From Streptomyces aureocirculatus (GTDB taxonomy: Bacteria > Actinomycetota > Actinomycetes > Streptomycetales > Streptomycetaceae), in assembly GCF_000720475.1 (NCBI RefSeq), contig NZ_JOAP01000002.1:62001-126000 (forward strand): a stretch of DNA of 64,000 bases, written 5' to 3'. The translations under genes and the position numbers were made by a program. The notes below the pieces were generated by a model that saw only the letters and a program-made list of their open reading frames with translations, searched no databases and was not told the origin of the DNA. Numbering within the stretch: the stretch's first letter is position 1; every line of letters begins with the position of its first letter. This document shows, piece after piece, positions 25,933-35,629 of the stretch.

Positions 25933-28149
25933 GTGAAACAGGTTGTGCAGAACTACAAGAGCGGCGAACTCGCGGTGCTCGACGTGCCGGTGCCGGGATG
26001 CAAGCCGGGCGGTGTCCTCGTCAGGACCGCCTACTCGCTGATCTCCACCGGGACCGAGCTCATGAAGGTGTCCGAGGCCGGCATGTCGATGCTCGGCAAG
26101 GCCCGCTCCCGCCCGGACCAGGTGGCCAAGGTCATGCAGAGCGTGGCCACCAACGGCATGCCCGCCACCTACCGCAAGGTGATGGGCAAACTGGACTCCT
26201 ACACGCCGCTCGGCTACTCGCTGTGCGGGGTGGTCGAACAGGTCGGCGCCGGGATCGACGAGGTGAAGGCCGGCGACCTCGTGGCGTGCGCGGGCAACGA
26301 GCACGCGCTGCACGCCGAGCTGAACTGGGTGCCGAAGAACCTGTTCGCCCCGGTGCCGGACGGCCTCGCGCCACGCCACGCGGCCTTCGGCACCGTCGGG
26401 TCGATCGCGATGCAGGGCGTCCGCCGCGGCGAGCCGCAACTCGGCGACGTGGCCCTTGTCATCGGCCTCGGCCTGATCGGGCAGTTGGTGGCGCAGCTCC
26501 TCACCGCATCGGGCGTCCGTGTCGTCGGGGTCGACCCCGACCCGGTGCGCTGCGGGCTCGCCGAGCGCCTGGGCGCCGCGGCCTGCGGCGATCCCGCGTC
26601 GGCGGCCGTGGAGACCACCGTCGCCGAACTCACCGACGGCCACGGCGTGGACCAGGTGTACCTGGCCGCGGGCGGCACCGGCAATCAGCCCGTGGAGCTG
26701 GCCGCCCGGCTCTGCCGGGACCGGGGCCGGGTCGTCGACATCGGCAAGTGCCGCCTGGACCTGCCCTGGAACGCGTACTACGAGAAGGAGCTGGACGTCC
26801 GCTTCTCCCGCAGTTACGGCCCCGGGCGCTACGACCCCGAGTACGAGCTTCAGGGGCGCGACTACCCGATCGGCTATGTGCGCTGGACCGAGCGCCGCAA
26901 CCTGGCGTGCTTCCTCGATCTCATGGCCCGCGGCCGCGTCGACGTGGAGCCGTTGGTCTCCCACATCGCCGACTTCGACGACGCCGTCGAGACGTACCGG
27001 AGCCTGAAGGACGGCGACCTGAAGGCCGTGGCCGTGCTGTTCCGCTACCCCGAACCCGCGCAGGAGAAGCAGAAGAAGGGGGAAGCGGCGCCCCCCGCGG
27101 TGGCCGTGCCCGCGGTGAAGCGACGCGGCGGCCAGGTACGCACCCCCAGCGGGGCCGCCAGGTCGCCGGTGCGCCTCGCGTTCGTCGGCGCGGGCAACTA
27201 CGCCACGTCGATGCTCCTTCCGCACCTGGCGCAGCGCGAAGGCGTCGAACTGTCGACCGTCGTCACCACGACGGCGTTGTCCGCGGCCAACGCGAAGCGG
27301 AAGTTCGGCTTCACCGGGGCGACCACCGATCTCGACGCCGTGCTCGGTGACACCTCCGTCGACGCGGTGTTCGTGGTCACCCGGCACAGCTCGCACGCCG
27401 AACTGACGAAGAGGGCACTGCGGGCAGGCAAGGCGGTGTTCGTGGAGAAGCCCCTCGCTCTCAGCGAGGACGAGCTGGCCGGTGTCCTCGACACCGTGGA
27501 GGAGTCCGGCAACGACCGGCTCCAGGTGGGATTCAACCGCCGGTTCGCGCCGATGCTGGGGGAGGCCAGGAAGCGGTTCGGCGCCAGGACGGGACCGGCC
27601 AGCCTCCGCTACCTGGTCAACGCGGGCAGGCTGCGGCACGGTAGCTGGTACCTCCAGCAGGGCACCGAGGGCTCGCGGTTCGCCGGTGAGGGCGGGCACT
27701 TCATCGACACGGCCGGCTGGCTGCTCCAGGCCGACCCGGTCTCGGTGTACGCGGTCGCCACCGCCGGCAACGAGGACCTCCAGGTCGTGCTGCGCTACCC
27801 GGACGGGTCGACCGCCACCATCAGTTACGTCACCACGGGACCGGCGGGCTTTCCCAAGGAGACCCTCGACCTGGTCGCGGACGGCCGTGCGCTGCGGCTC
27901 GACGACTTCGTCCGTGCCTCGGTGTTCGCGGACGGGGGAGCCGGGCGTAAGCGGTGGGTGAGTTCGAGGCTCCCCAAGGCCAGGGACAAGGGCCAGGAAG
28001 CCGAACTGGCCGCGTTCGTCAGGGCCGTGCGGAGCGGCGGGCCGATGCCGGTACCCCTTGAGTCCCTCGTCGCCACCACGACGGCCACCCTCGCCGTACG
28101 GGCCAGTCTGGTCGGCGGCGCGCCCGTGACGCTGACGGCGGCGCGATGA
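25933..28149 (+). CDS. Bi-domain oxidoreductase (zinc-alcohol-dehydrogenase plus Gfo/Idh/MocA)
   Basis: 738 residues from GTG 25933 with AAGGGGA upstream. The N-terminal half (1-370) is a medium-chain dehydrogenase: GYSLCGVVEQVG, ALVIGLGLIGQLVAQLL as NAD(P) loop, and a VVDIGK segment. After a linker (about 375-415), the second half (415-738) is a Gfo/Idh/MocA sugar oxidoreductase with LAFVGAGNYATSMLLPHL and the EKPLALSEDEL signature. This fusion is common in EPS loci next to heparinase II/III proteins, exactly as here. It is expected to oxidise and re-reduce a nucleotide sugar or polymer-related sugar; the exact step is not established to my knowledge. Confidence 0.88.
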   Translation: MKQVVQNYKSGELAVLDVPVPGCKPGGVLVRTAYSLISTGTELMKVSEAGMSMLGKARSRPDQVAKVMQSVATNGMPATYRKVMGKLDSYTPLGYSLCGVVEQVGAGIDEVKAGDLVACAGNEHALHAELNWVPKNLFAPVPDGLAPRHAAFGTVGSIAMQGVRRGEPQLGDVALVIGLGLIGQLVAQLLTASGVRVVGVDPDPVRCGLAERLGAAACGDPASAAVETTVAELTDGHGVDQVYLAAGGTGNQPVELAARLCRDRGRVVDIGKCRLDLPWNAYYEKELDVRFSRSYGPGRYDPEYELQGRDYPIGYVRWTERRNLACFLDLMARGRVDVEPLVSHIADFDDAVETYRSLKDGDLKAVAVLFRYPEPAQEKQKKGEAAPPAVAVPAVKRRGGQVRTPSGAARSPVRLAFVGAGNYATSMLLPHLAQREGVELSTVVTTTALSAANAKRKFGFTGATTDLDAVLGDTSVDAVFVVTRHSSHAELTKRALRAGKAVFVEKPLALSEDELAGVLDTVEESGNDRLQVGFNRRFAPMLGEARKRFGARTGPASLRYLVNAGRLRHGSWYLQQGTEGSRFAGEGGHFIDTAGWLLQADPVSVYAVATAGNEDLQVVLRYPDGSTATISYVTTGPAGFPKETLDLVADGRALRLDDFVRASVFADGGAGRKRWVSSRLPKARDKGQEAELAAFVRAVRSGGPMPVPLESLVATTTATLAVRASLVGGAPVTLTAAR

Positions 28150-30191
28150 CCGCGCGCTCGGGCAGTCCGGGCTGGTACCTGCGACGCCTTTCCCGGATGC
28201 GGCCGCGGGAGGTCGGCGGCCGGGTGGGCGACGCGGTGCGCAGGCGGCGGTGGCGGTCGGCACGCCCCGCCCTGCCGCGCGTGACCGGCGCCCGGTTCAC
28301 CGCGGTACTGCCCGCCGGGGCGATCGCCGCGGTGCCCCCGGACGCCGCGAAGCGTCTCGTCGCGGAGGCGGACCGCCTGCTTGCCGGGCACGTCACGTAC
28401 TTCGGCGTGGTCCGCGACGACCTGGCGGACCCGGACTGGGGTTACGACCCGAAGACCGGGCGCCGGGCGCCGTGGGGCTACGCCTTCGACGTGCCGTACC
28501 GCAACGAGGACGCGGTCGGCGACATCAAGCAGATCTGGGAGCTGTCCCGGCACCAGTACCTCACCGTGCTCGCCGCGGCCTACGCGATCACCGGGGACGA
28601 GCGGTACGCCGAGCGCGTGGCCGAGCACCTGCGGTCCTGGTGGGCGGCCAACCCGCCGCTGCGCGGCGTGCACTGGGTGAGCGGCATCGAGCTGGGCATC
28701 CGGCTGCTCTCGTGGGTGTGGATCCGCCGGCTGCTCGACAGTTGGCCGGGCGCGGCCGGTCTCTTCGAGGACAACCCGGTGGCGCTGAAACAGATCTGGC
28801 ACCACCAGCGCTGGCTCGCCGCCTTCCCCAGCCGGGGGTCTTCGGCGAACAACCACATCATCGCCGAAGCCGCCGGGCAGTCCGCCGCGGCCTGCGCGTT
28901 CGGGTGGTTCCCCGACTCGGCGCGCTGGCGGGCGGACGCGCTGCGCACTCTCGCACGGGAGCTGCGGAGCAACACCTTCGGCTCTGGCCTCAACCGCGAG
29001 CTGGCCACCGAGTACCACGGACTCGTCCTCGAACTCGGCCTTGCGGCGGTCGCCGAGGCGGACGCCGCGGGGGTGCCGGTCCCCGCGTCCGCCCGCCGGG
29101 TGCTGCTGCGCATGACCGACGCGCTCGCCGCCGTGGTCGACAACCGGCTGCGGCCGCCGCGCCAGGGGGACGCGGACGACGGGCACGGTCTGGTCGTGGA
29201 CGGGGCGGGCACCGACCGCTGGGCCTCGCTCCTCGCCACCGGGGACGCCGTGTTCGGGCGGCTCCCCTGGTGGCCGCCGGTGACCGCCACCGATGTGCGT
29301 ACCCCGCTGCTCGCCGCGCTGATCCGGCCGTACGCGGAGAAGCAGTACGCGGAGAAGCAGTACGCGGAGAAGCAGTACGCGGAGAAGGGAACCGCACCGG
29401 GCGTGTCCCGCCCGGCAAGCCGGCCGGCTCATTTCGCGGACGCGGGCATGACCGTCCTGCGCGGCCCCGAGGAGATCTGGTGCCGCTGCGACGGCGGCCC
29501 GCACGGCTTCCTGTCCATCGCCGCGCACGCCCACGCGGACGCGCTGTCGGTGGAGGTCCGGCACGACGGGGTCGACGTGCTCGCCGACCCCGGGACGTTC
29601 TGCTACCACGGGCAGCCCCGGTGGCGGCAGTACTTCCGGTCGACCCTCGGCCACAACACCCTGGAGCTGGACGGCGCCGACCAGTCCGTCTCCGGCGGCC
29701 CCTTCCTGTGGACCCGGCACGCCCGCAGCCGCGTCCTGGTCGCGGACACGTCCGGCCCCCTCGACGGGGGGACGGCCTGCTGGCGTGCCGAGCACGACGG
29801 CTACCAGGGCTCCGTGCACCGCCGCCAGGTGGAGCTGACCGCCGCGAGCCGGGAGCTGCGCGTCGTCGACGAGGTGCGGGGCCCGCGCCGGGACGTGCGC
29901 CTGGCGTTCCACCTCGGCCCGGCGATCACCGCGGACCTGGTGGGGAGCCGGGCGGCGCTCACCTGGAACCGGGACGGCGAGGAGCGGTCCGCGGTGCTCG
30001 TCCTGCCGGAGGAGCTGAGCTGGCGGGCGCACCGCGGCGAGAGCGACCCGCCGCTCGGCTGGTACTCCCCCGGCTTCGGGCGCAAAGAACCCACCACGAC
30101 GCTGATCGGCACCGGATGCGCCGACGGCGGGCGGGGGTTCACCACCGTACTCAGGTTCCGCGGCTGGTCGGCCGGGGGGAAAGCGTGGTGA
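28146..30191 (+). CDS. Heparinase II/III family protein
   Basis: 681 residues from an ATG overlapping the previous stop (ATGA). The N-terminal 370 residues form the alpha/alpha toroid, with SSANNHIIAEAAG and ELATEYHGLVLELG as catalytic-face segments. The C-terminal beta-sandwich follows from about 430, with HGFLSIAAHAHADALSVEV and DPGTFCYHG. These families are polysaccharide lyases acting on uronic acid polymers, including alginate lyases of PL15/PL17. No signal peptide is visible, so it may act inside the cell or at a late assembly step. Between the domains lies a four-fold YAEKQ repeat. Confidence 0.85.
   Translation: MTARSGSPGWYLRRLSRMRPREVGGRVGDAVRRRRWRSARPALPRVTGARFTAVLPAGAIAAVPPDAAKRLVAEADRLLAGHVTYFGVVRDDLADPDWGYDPKTGRRAPWGYAFDVPYRNEDAVGDIKQIWELSRHQYLTVLAAAYAITGDERYAERVAEHLRSWWAANPPLRGVHWVSGIELGIRLLSWVWIRRLLDSWPGAAGLFEDNPVALKQIWHHQRWLAAFPSRGSSANNHIIAEAAGQSAAACAFGWFPDSARWRADALRTLARELRSNTFGSGLNRELATEYHGLVLELGLAAVAEADAAGVPVPASARRVLLRMTDALAAVVDNRLRPPRQGDADDGHGLVVDGAGTDRWASLLATGDAVFGRLPWWPPVTATDVRTPLLAALIRPYAEKQYAEKQYAEKQYAEKGTAPGVSRPASRPAHFADAGMTVLRGPEEIWCRCDGGPHGFLSIAAHAHADALSVEVRHDGVDVLADPGTFCYHGQPRWRQYFRSTLGHNTLELDGADQSVSGGPFLWTRHARSRVLVADTSGPLDGGTACWRAEHDGYQGSVHRRQVELTAASRELRVVDEVRGPRRDVRLAFHLGPAITADLVGSRAALTWNRDGEERSAVLVLPEELSWRAHRGESDPPLGWYSPGFGRKEPTTTLIGTGCADGGRGFTTVLRFRGWSAGGKAW
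29331..29390 (+). repeat. Four tandem 15-base repeats inside the heparinase-like gene
   Basis: TACGCGGAGAAGCAG three times, then TACGCGGAGAAGGGA. It encodes YAEKQ x3 plus YAEKG in the interdomain linker. Near-identity of the copies suggests recent slippage that keeps the frame. Confidence 0.9.
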
Positions 30192-31723
30192 TCAAGAGGC
30201 GGCACCGGGCGTCGCCGACGGCTCCGCTGGTGCTGCTCCTGCTGGCGGCGACCGGCTGTACGAGCACGCCGGACGCCCCGGCGGAGCCGACCGGTGCGCC
30301 GTCCACGTCCGGGGCGCCCGCCACACCCGTGGCCCGGGTGTGCGCGAGGCCCGCCGCCGGTCCCGCGAAGGCACCGGCGGGCGCGGTGACGGTCGACCCC
30401 GCGGTGGTCGGCGACCTGGCCGCGAAGACCAGGAGCAGCCCCCCGAACACCACGTTCTGGCTGCGACCCGGCAAACACAGGCTCGACCCCGAGCCCTACG
30501 CCCAGGTCATGCCCAAGAAGGGGAACCGCTACCTCGGCGCGCCCGGCGCGGTGCTCGACGGCCAAAAGACCAACAAGTACGCGTTCAGCGGCACCGCCCG
30601 CGACGTCACCGTGCGCCATCTGACCGTGCAGCGGTTCGTCGCGCCGCACAACGAGGGCGTGGTCAACCACGACATGGCCGACGGGTGGCTGATCGAGCAC
30701 GCGAAGATCCAGTACAACTCCGGCGCCGGTCTTATGGCCGGTGCCCGCCAGCGGGTGCGCGCCAGTTGTCTGCGCGGCAACGGGCAGTACGGAATGAACG
30801 CGTACAAGACCGGGGACTCCATCAGGGGCCTGGTGGTCGAGCGCAACGAGATCGTGGGCAACAACACCGACAACTGGGAGCGGCGCAGGCCCGGGTGCGG
30901 CTGCACCGGAGGCATCAAGTTCTGGGCCGTCGACGGCGCCGAGATCCGCGGCAACTGGGTGCACGACAACCGCGGGACCGGGTTGTGGGCGGACAACAAC
31001 AACAACGACTTCCGCATCGAGAACAACGTCCTCGAAGCCAACGACGGTGCCGCGCTGATGTACGAGACCAGCTACAACGCGGTCATCCGGAACAACACGA
31101 TCCGGCGCAACAACTGGGTCGATGGCAAAAGGAGCGCCGACCGCGGCGACGACTTCCCGCACGCGACCGTCTATGTGTCCGAAGCGGGCGGCGAACCACG
31201 CGTCCGAGCCCGCACGAACAAGATCGAGATCTACCGGAACGTCCTGGAGAACAACTGGAACGGGATCACCCTGTGGGAGAACGCCGACCGGTTCTGCAAC
31301 AGCCCGGCCAACACCTCGACCGGTTACTGCACGCTCCTGGTGAAGGACACCGACCGCTGCAAGCGCCCCGCGATCACCACCGCACCGCTCTACGCCGACT
31401 GCCGGTGGAAGACCCAGCGGGTGGACATCCACGACAACCGCTTCGTCCTCGACACCTCCGTCGTCAAGTGCGCGGAGAAGTGCGGCCGCATGGCGGTCCT
31501 CGCCAACTACGGCACCTATCCGGACTGGTCGCCGTACAAGGGCGAGCGGGTGGCCGAGGCCATCACCCACAAGCAGCACAACCGCTGGCACGACAACGTC
31601 TACCGCGGACCGTGGAACTTCGTCGCGGGCGACATGAGCCGCGAGCTCGACTCCGGACAGTGGCAGAGCACGCCGTACCAGCAGGACGCGGACAGCACCT
31701 TCGACCCGCGGGCCGGTGGTTGA
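30188..31723 (+). CDS. Lipoprotein right-handed beta-helix protein
   Basis: 511 residues from the GTG at 30188 that overlaps the previous stop. A basic start, hydrophobic core and lipobox LLAATGC predict a membrane-anchored lipoprotein, followed by a Ser/Thr/Pro linker. From about 75 the sequence is a parallel beta-helix, rich in Asn ladders (ERNEIVGNNTDNWE, WVHDNRGTGLWADNNNND, IENNVLEANDGAALM, IRNNTIRRNNW), the PbH1/carbohydrate-binding epimerase and lyase fold (AlgG, pectate lyase). Several Cys in the C-terminal third (CNSPA, TDRCKR, DCRW, CAEKC) could form disulfides. It sits outside and probably binds, epimerises or cleaves the polymer. Confidence 0.82.
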   Translation: MIKRRHRASPTAPLVLLLLAATGCTSTPDAPAEPTGAPSTSGAPATPVARVCARPAAGPAKAPAGAVTVDPAVVGDLAAKTRSSPPNTTFWLRPGKHRLDPEPYAQVMPKKGNRYLGAPGAVLDGQKTNKYAFSGTARDVTVRHLTVQRFVAPHNEGVVNHDMADGWLIEHAKIQYNSGAGLMAGARQRVRASCLRGNGQYGMNAYKTGDSIRGLVVERNEIVGNNTDNWERRRPGCGCTGGIKFWAVDGAEIRGNWVHDNRGTGLWADNNNNDFRIENNVLEANDGAALMYETSYNAVIRNNTIRRNNWVDGKRSADRGDDFPHATVYVSEAGGEPRVRARTNKIEIYRNVLENNWNGITLWENADRFCNSPANTSTGYCTLLVKDTDRCKRPAITTAPLYADCRWKTQRVDIHDNRFVLDTSVVKCAEKCGRMAVLANYGTYPDWSPYKGERVAEAITHKQHNRWHDNVYRGPWNFVAGDMSRELDSGQWQSTPYQQDADSTFDPRAGG

Positions 31724-31724
31724 G

Positions 31725-33035
31725 ATGAGCGGGGACCCGCGGGGCGGTGGGCCGCCGGGCATACCGGAGGCGGCGGGTGCGCAGCCCAGTGCGGGCACAC
31801 AGTCCGGTGCCGGACCGCGCGCTGCCGGTACGCCGAAGGCCGTCGGAGTCGCCTGGGCCCTGCTCGGTCTCAACACGCTGGGCTCCGCGGGGGCCAAGAC
31901 CGTCGTCCCGCTGCCCCGCTCCCTCATCCAGATGGCCACCATGGGGGCGCTTCTCACCGCGTTCGCGCTGGCGCTCGCGCTCAATCTGCAATTGCGCATC
32001 CGGCCCAGCGCCTACGTGTTCCTGCTCACCCTGCTGCTCGTGCCGAGCGTGATCTCCAGCGCGAACCTGGAGGTCGGGTACGGCGCGCTGTTCCGCTGCG
32101 CCCGCCTCGCCCTCTTCGTCGGCACGCTGTGGCTGCTCAGCCGCTGGTGGGACGGCGGCCTGACGTTCGTCCGGTACCACATCCGGATGTACTTCGCGGT
32201 GCTCGTCCTGGTGGCCGCCGGTCTGGTCGTCGCACCGGGCACGGCCATGCCCGAGTACTACGGCGGGCGCCTGGTGGGCGCGTTGTGGCCGCTCACCCCA
32301 CCGCAGATCGGACAGTACGCCGCGGTGATCATCGGGCTCACCGTGCTGCTCCTGCTCGGCCGCCGGACCACCGGGCGCAGCGCGGCGGTGGTCATCGTGC
32401 CCGCGCTCGTCCTGCTCGCGCTCACACACACCCGTACGGCCACGGTCGGCCTGCTCGTCGGGTTGACGCTGGCCATCGGCTCGCTCGTCCTGACCAGCGC
32501 CGCCGCCCGCCGGTTCTTCGCCTGGACGGTGCTGTGCGCCACGGTGGCCGCGGTGGTGTTCGCCTCCGCGGTCCAGGCGTGGTTCCTGCGCGGGCAGGAC
32601 CAGGAGAGCCTCTCCAACCTCACCGGCCGGGCCAAGGTCTGGGACGCCCTGCTCGCCGCGCCCCGGTCGGCCGGGGAGAAGGTGTTCGGGGTGGGTCTGA
32701 GCGACAAGTCGTTCGGCGGGCTGCCGATCGACAACAGTTGGCTGGCCGTCTACCACGAGCAGGGTCTGACCGGCGTCACCGTCGTGGCGCTGATCATGGT
32801 CGCTCTCGGCGGTGTCGCGCTGCTGCGGCCGCCGTCGCTGCCGCGGGCCTGCGCGATCTTCCTGATCAGTTACTGCGCGATCTCGTCGTACACCGAGGCC
32901 GGTCTCGGCGACGCCTCGCCGTATCTGCTGCACCTGGCACTGGCCGCCGCTCTCCTCGCGGTACCTGCCGCGGCCACGCCCCTGACGGCGGCCGCGGCCC
33001 CTGGACGACGTATCCCGCGATGGGCCCGGAGGTGA
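31725..33035 (+). CDS. O-antigen ligase/polymerase (Wzy_C) family membrane protein
   Basis: 436 residues from the ATG at 31725, 1 base after the beta-helix stop; an in-frame GTG at 31716 is possible. There are about ten to twelve membrane helices and a large outer loop near 290-335 (LRGQDQESLSNLTGRAKVW) typical of the Wzy/WaaL family, with the THTRTATVGL segment before it. In a Wzx/Wzy pathway this joins repeat units or ligates the chain. As the only protein of this kind in the run, I take it as the polymerase. The first 30 residues are Gly/Ala/Pro rich and probably cytoplasmic. Confidence 0.85.
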   Translation: MSGDPRGGGPPGIPEAAGAQPSAGTQSGAGPRAAGTPKAVGVAWALLGLNTLGSAGAKTVVPLPRSLIQMATMGALLTAFALALALNLQLRIRPSAYVFLLTLLLVPSVISSANLEVGYGALFRCARLALFVGTLWLLSRWWDGGLTFVRYHIRMYFAVLVLVAAGLVVAPGTAMPEYYGGRLVGALWPLTPPQIGQYAAVIIGLTVLLLLGRRTTGRSAAVVIVPALVLLALTHTRTATVGLLVGLTLAIGSLVLTSAAARRFFAWTVLCATVAAVVFASAVQAWFLRGQDQESLSNLTGRAKVWDALLAAPRSAGEKVFGVGLSDKSFGGLPIDNSWLAVYHEQGLTGVTVVALIMVALGGVALLRPPSLPRACAIFLISYCAISSYTEAGLGDASPYLLHLALAAALLAVPAAATPLTAAAAPGRRIPRWARR

Positions 33036-33043
33036 CCTCAAGC

Positions 33044-34384
33044 ATGCACGGCACACACGACCCGCAGGACCCGCAGGACCCGCGCAGCCTCAGCGACCCG
33101 CACAACCTGCACGTTCTCGTGGTGCACAACCGCTACTCCTCCGCGCAGCCGAGCGGCGAGAACGTGGTCGTCGACGAGGAGGTGGCGCTGCTGCGCGCGG
33201 CAGGACACCGGGTCGATGTGTTCGAGCGGCGCAGCGACGACATCGCCGCCCGGTCCCTCCTCGGCAAGGCCGCGGTGCCGCTGCTCGTGCCGTGGAACCC
33301 CGCGGTCCGCACGGAGCTCGCCGCCCGGCTCCGCGCCGATCGGCCGGACGTGGTGCACATCCACAACGTCTTCCCGCTCCTGTCGCCCGCGGTCCTCGCC
33401 GCCTGCGCCGACGCGGGCGTGCCCGCGGTCGCCACGCTGCACAACTACACCCAGGTCTGCCCGCCGGGCACGCTGCACCGGGACGGCCGGGAGTGCACCG
33501 AGTGCGTCGGGTCGCGGGCGTCGCTGCCCGCCGTCCGGCACGGCTGCTACCGGAACTCACGCCTCGCGACGGTGCCGCTCGCGGTCAGCCTGTCGGTCAA
33601 CCGGCGGCGGTGGTGGTCCGGTGTGGAGCGGTTCTTCTGTATCTCCGCGGCGCAGCGCGACGTCCTGGTGCGGTCCGGCATGCCGGCCGAGCGCCTCGCG
33701 GTGAAGCACAACTTCGTGCCCGACCCGGGCGCGCGCCGCGAGGGCGCGGGCGAGCATCTGCTCTTCCTCGGCCGGCTCGCGGAGGCCAAGGGCGTGCAAC
33801 TGCTCATGGCGGCGTGGGACGAGCTCGCCGCGAGCGGCGGTGTCGGCGTGCCGCTCGTGTTCGCGGGGGCGGGGCCGCTCGAAGGTGAGGTGACCGCCTG
33901 GGCCGCGGGCCGTGCCGACGTGCGGTACGTCGGCCTGTACGACGCGGCCCGGTGCCGCCGGGCCGTCGCGCGTTCGGTCGCCGTGGTGGCTCCCTCGATG
34001 GCCAGGGAGACGTTCGGCCTGGTGGTCGCGGAGGGGATGGCGGCCGGGGTGCCGGCCGTCGCCGCCGCTCACGGCGCCTTCGTGGAACTCGTCGAGGACG
34101 GCGTGACCGGGCTTCTGCACCGGCCGGGCGACGCGGCCGCGCTCGCGTCCAGCCTGCGCGCGATCGCGGCCGACCCGGTCCGCAACCGGGAGCTCGGCGA
34201 GGCGGCCCGGCGCCGTTACGAGAAGGGTTTCAGCCCGGCCGTCGGCCTTGAGCGTCTGGTGGACGGGTACCGCACCGCGATCGCGGGTCGGTCCGGCGGC
34301 GGGGACGTCCCGCCGCCGGCAGGGGACACAAGCACTGGCTCGCGGTGGGGGCACCGTGCGAGCAGAAATGGGGGAAGCAGATGA
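33044..34384 (+). CDS. Glycosyltransferase family 4
   Basis: 446 residues from the ATG at 33044, chosen because a perfect GGAGGTGA (33028-33035) lies 8 bases upstream; GTG 33032 and ATG 33020 are in frame but worse placed. A short DPQDPQDP repeat precedes the GT-B fold: LVVHNRYSSAQPSGENVV, VVHIHNVFPLLSPAVL, HNYTQVCPPGTL with Cys residues, then FLGRLAEAKGVQLL and the donor site SMARETFGLVVAEGMAAGVPAVA. It should act as a retaining glycosyltransferase. The Cys-rich stretch (CPPG, CTECVG, HGCYRNS) is common in the WbaZ-like subset. Confidence 0.88.
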   Translation: MHGTHDPQDPQDPRSLSDPHNLHVLVVHNRYSSAQPSGENVVVDEEVALLRAAGHRVDVFERRSDDIAARSLLGKAAVPLLVPWNPAVRTELAARLRADRPDVVHIHNVFPLLSPAVLAACADAGVPAVATLHNYTQVCPPGTLHRDGRECTECVGSRASLPAVRHGCYRNSRLATVPLAVSLSVNRRRWWSGVERFFCISAAQRDVLVRSGMPAERLAVKHNFVPDPGARREGAGEHLLFLGRLAEAKGVQLLMAAWDELAASGGVGVPLVFAGAGPLEGEVTAWAAGRADVRYVGLYDAARCRRAVARSVAVVAPSMARETFGLVVAEGMAAGVPAVAAAHGAFVELVEDGVTGLLHRPGDAAALASSLRAIAADPVRNRELGEAARRRYEKGFSPAVGLERLVDGYRTAIAGRSGGGDVPPPAGDTSTGSRWGHRASRNGGSR

Positions 34385-35616
34385 CACGATGCCGACTCTG
34401 CGGCTCGGCGGCGCTGGAGAGCGTCGTCGACCTGGGGGCGACCCCGCCGTGCGAGAGCTTTCTCGCCGCGGACCAACTGGACGAGCCGGAGCCGACGTAC
34501 CCGCTGCACCTGCGGGTCTGCACCGACTGCTGGCTGGCGCAGATCCCGCCGCTGATCACGCCGGAGGAGACGTTCAGCGAGTACGCGTACTTCTCCTCCT
34601 TCTCGACCTCCTGGGTGGAGCACGCGCGTACGTTCGTCGACGACGCCGTACGGCGGGTGGGGCTCGGCCCCGACGCCTTCGTGGCCGAGGTCGCGAGCAA
34701 CGACGGGTATCTGCTGAAGCACGTGGTGGACCGCGGGATCCGCTGCCTCGGCATCGAGCCGTCGGTGAACGTCGGCGCCGCGGCGCGGGACGCGGGTGTG
34801 CCCACACTCACCGAGTTCCTGGACCCGGACACCGGCTCGGCCGTCCGCGCCGAGCACGGCCCGGCGGACCTGGTCGTGGCCAACAACGTGTACGCGCACA
34901 TCCCCGACGTGGCCGGGTTCACGAAGGGGCTGCGCGCCCTGGTCGCCGACGACGGCTGGGTCTCCATCGAGGTGCAGCATCTGCTGACCCTGATCCAGGA
35001 GAACCAGTACGACACGATCTACCACGAGCACTTCCAGTACTACACGGTCGCGTCCGCGATCCGGGCCCTCGCGAGCGGCGGACTCACCCTCGTGGACGTC
35101 GAGTTGCTGCCCACGCACGGCGGCTCCATCCGGCTGTGGGCCCGTCCTGCCGAGGTGGCGGGCGAGCCGTCCCGGCAGGTGACCGACGTGCTGGCCCGTG
35201 AGAAGGCCGCCGGGTTGCAGGAGCTATCGGGGTACACCGAGTTCTCCGCCCGGGTGGCCAAGGTGCGCAGGGACCTCCTGAAGTTCCTCGTGGAGGCGGC
35301 CGAACGCGGCGAGACCGTCGTCGGCTACGGCGCCCCCGGCAAGGGCAACACCCTGCTCAACCACTGCGGCATCCGGCCCGACCTGCTCCCGTACACGGTC
35401 GACCGCAACCCCTACAAGCACGGCAGATTCACCCCGGGCACCCGCGTCCCGATCCTGTCGCCCGAGCGGATGGCCGCCGACAGGCCGGACTACGTGCTCG
35501 TCCTTCCGTGGAACCTCAGGGCCGAGCTGACCGAGCAACTGTCCTTCGTGCACGAGTGGGGTGGCCGCCTGGTCTTTCCCATCCCGGAACTGAGCATCGT
35601 CGAGGTCACGCCGTGA
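34381..35616 (+). CDS. NDP-sugar C-methyltransferase
   Basis: 411 residues from an ATG overlapping the previous stop (ATGA). Three domains are visible: an N-terminal zinc-binding part with CRLCG and CTDCW (1-60), a SAM-binding Rossmann domain starting FVAEVASNDGYLLKHVV (about 95), and the C-terminal domain with GYGAPGKGNTLLNHC (about 315) seen in sugar C-methyltransferases such as TylCIII and TcaB9. It would add a methyl group to carbon 3 of a 4-keto sugar nucleotide. The following cytidylyltransferase and SDR suggest a CDP-activated substrate. The His residues of the YHEHFQYYTVASA segment match the family's catalytic face. Confidence 0.88.
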   Translation: MTRCRLCGSAALESVVDLGATPPCESFLAADQLDEPEPTYPLHLRVCTDCWLAQIPPLITPEETFSEYAYFSSFSTSWVEHARTFVDDAVRRVGLGPDAFVAEVASNDGYLLKHVVDRGIRCLGIEPSVNVGAAARDAGVPTLTEFLDPDTGSAVRAEHGPADLVVANNVYAHIPDVAGFTKGLRALVADDGWVSIEVQHLLTLIQENQYDTIYHEHFQYYTVASAIRALASGGLTLVDVELLPTHGGSIRLWARPAEVAGEPSRQVTDVLAREKAAGLQELSGYTEFSARVAKVRRDLLKFLVEAAERGETVVGYGAPGKGNTLLNHCGIRPDLLPYTVDRNPYKHGRFTPGTRVPILSPERMAADRPDYVLVLPWNLRAELTEQLSFVHEWGGRLVFPIPELSIVEVTP

Positions 35617-35629
35617 AGGAGATCGCAGC

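Noticed and set aside
33062..33083. DPQDPQDP coding repeat as a regulatory element
   Set aside because: It is a short 9-base slippage inside the start of the glycosyltransferase gene with no other sign of function.
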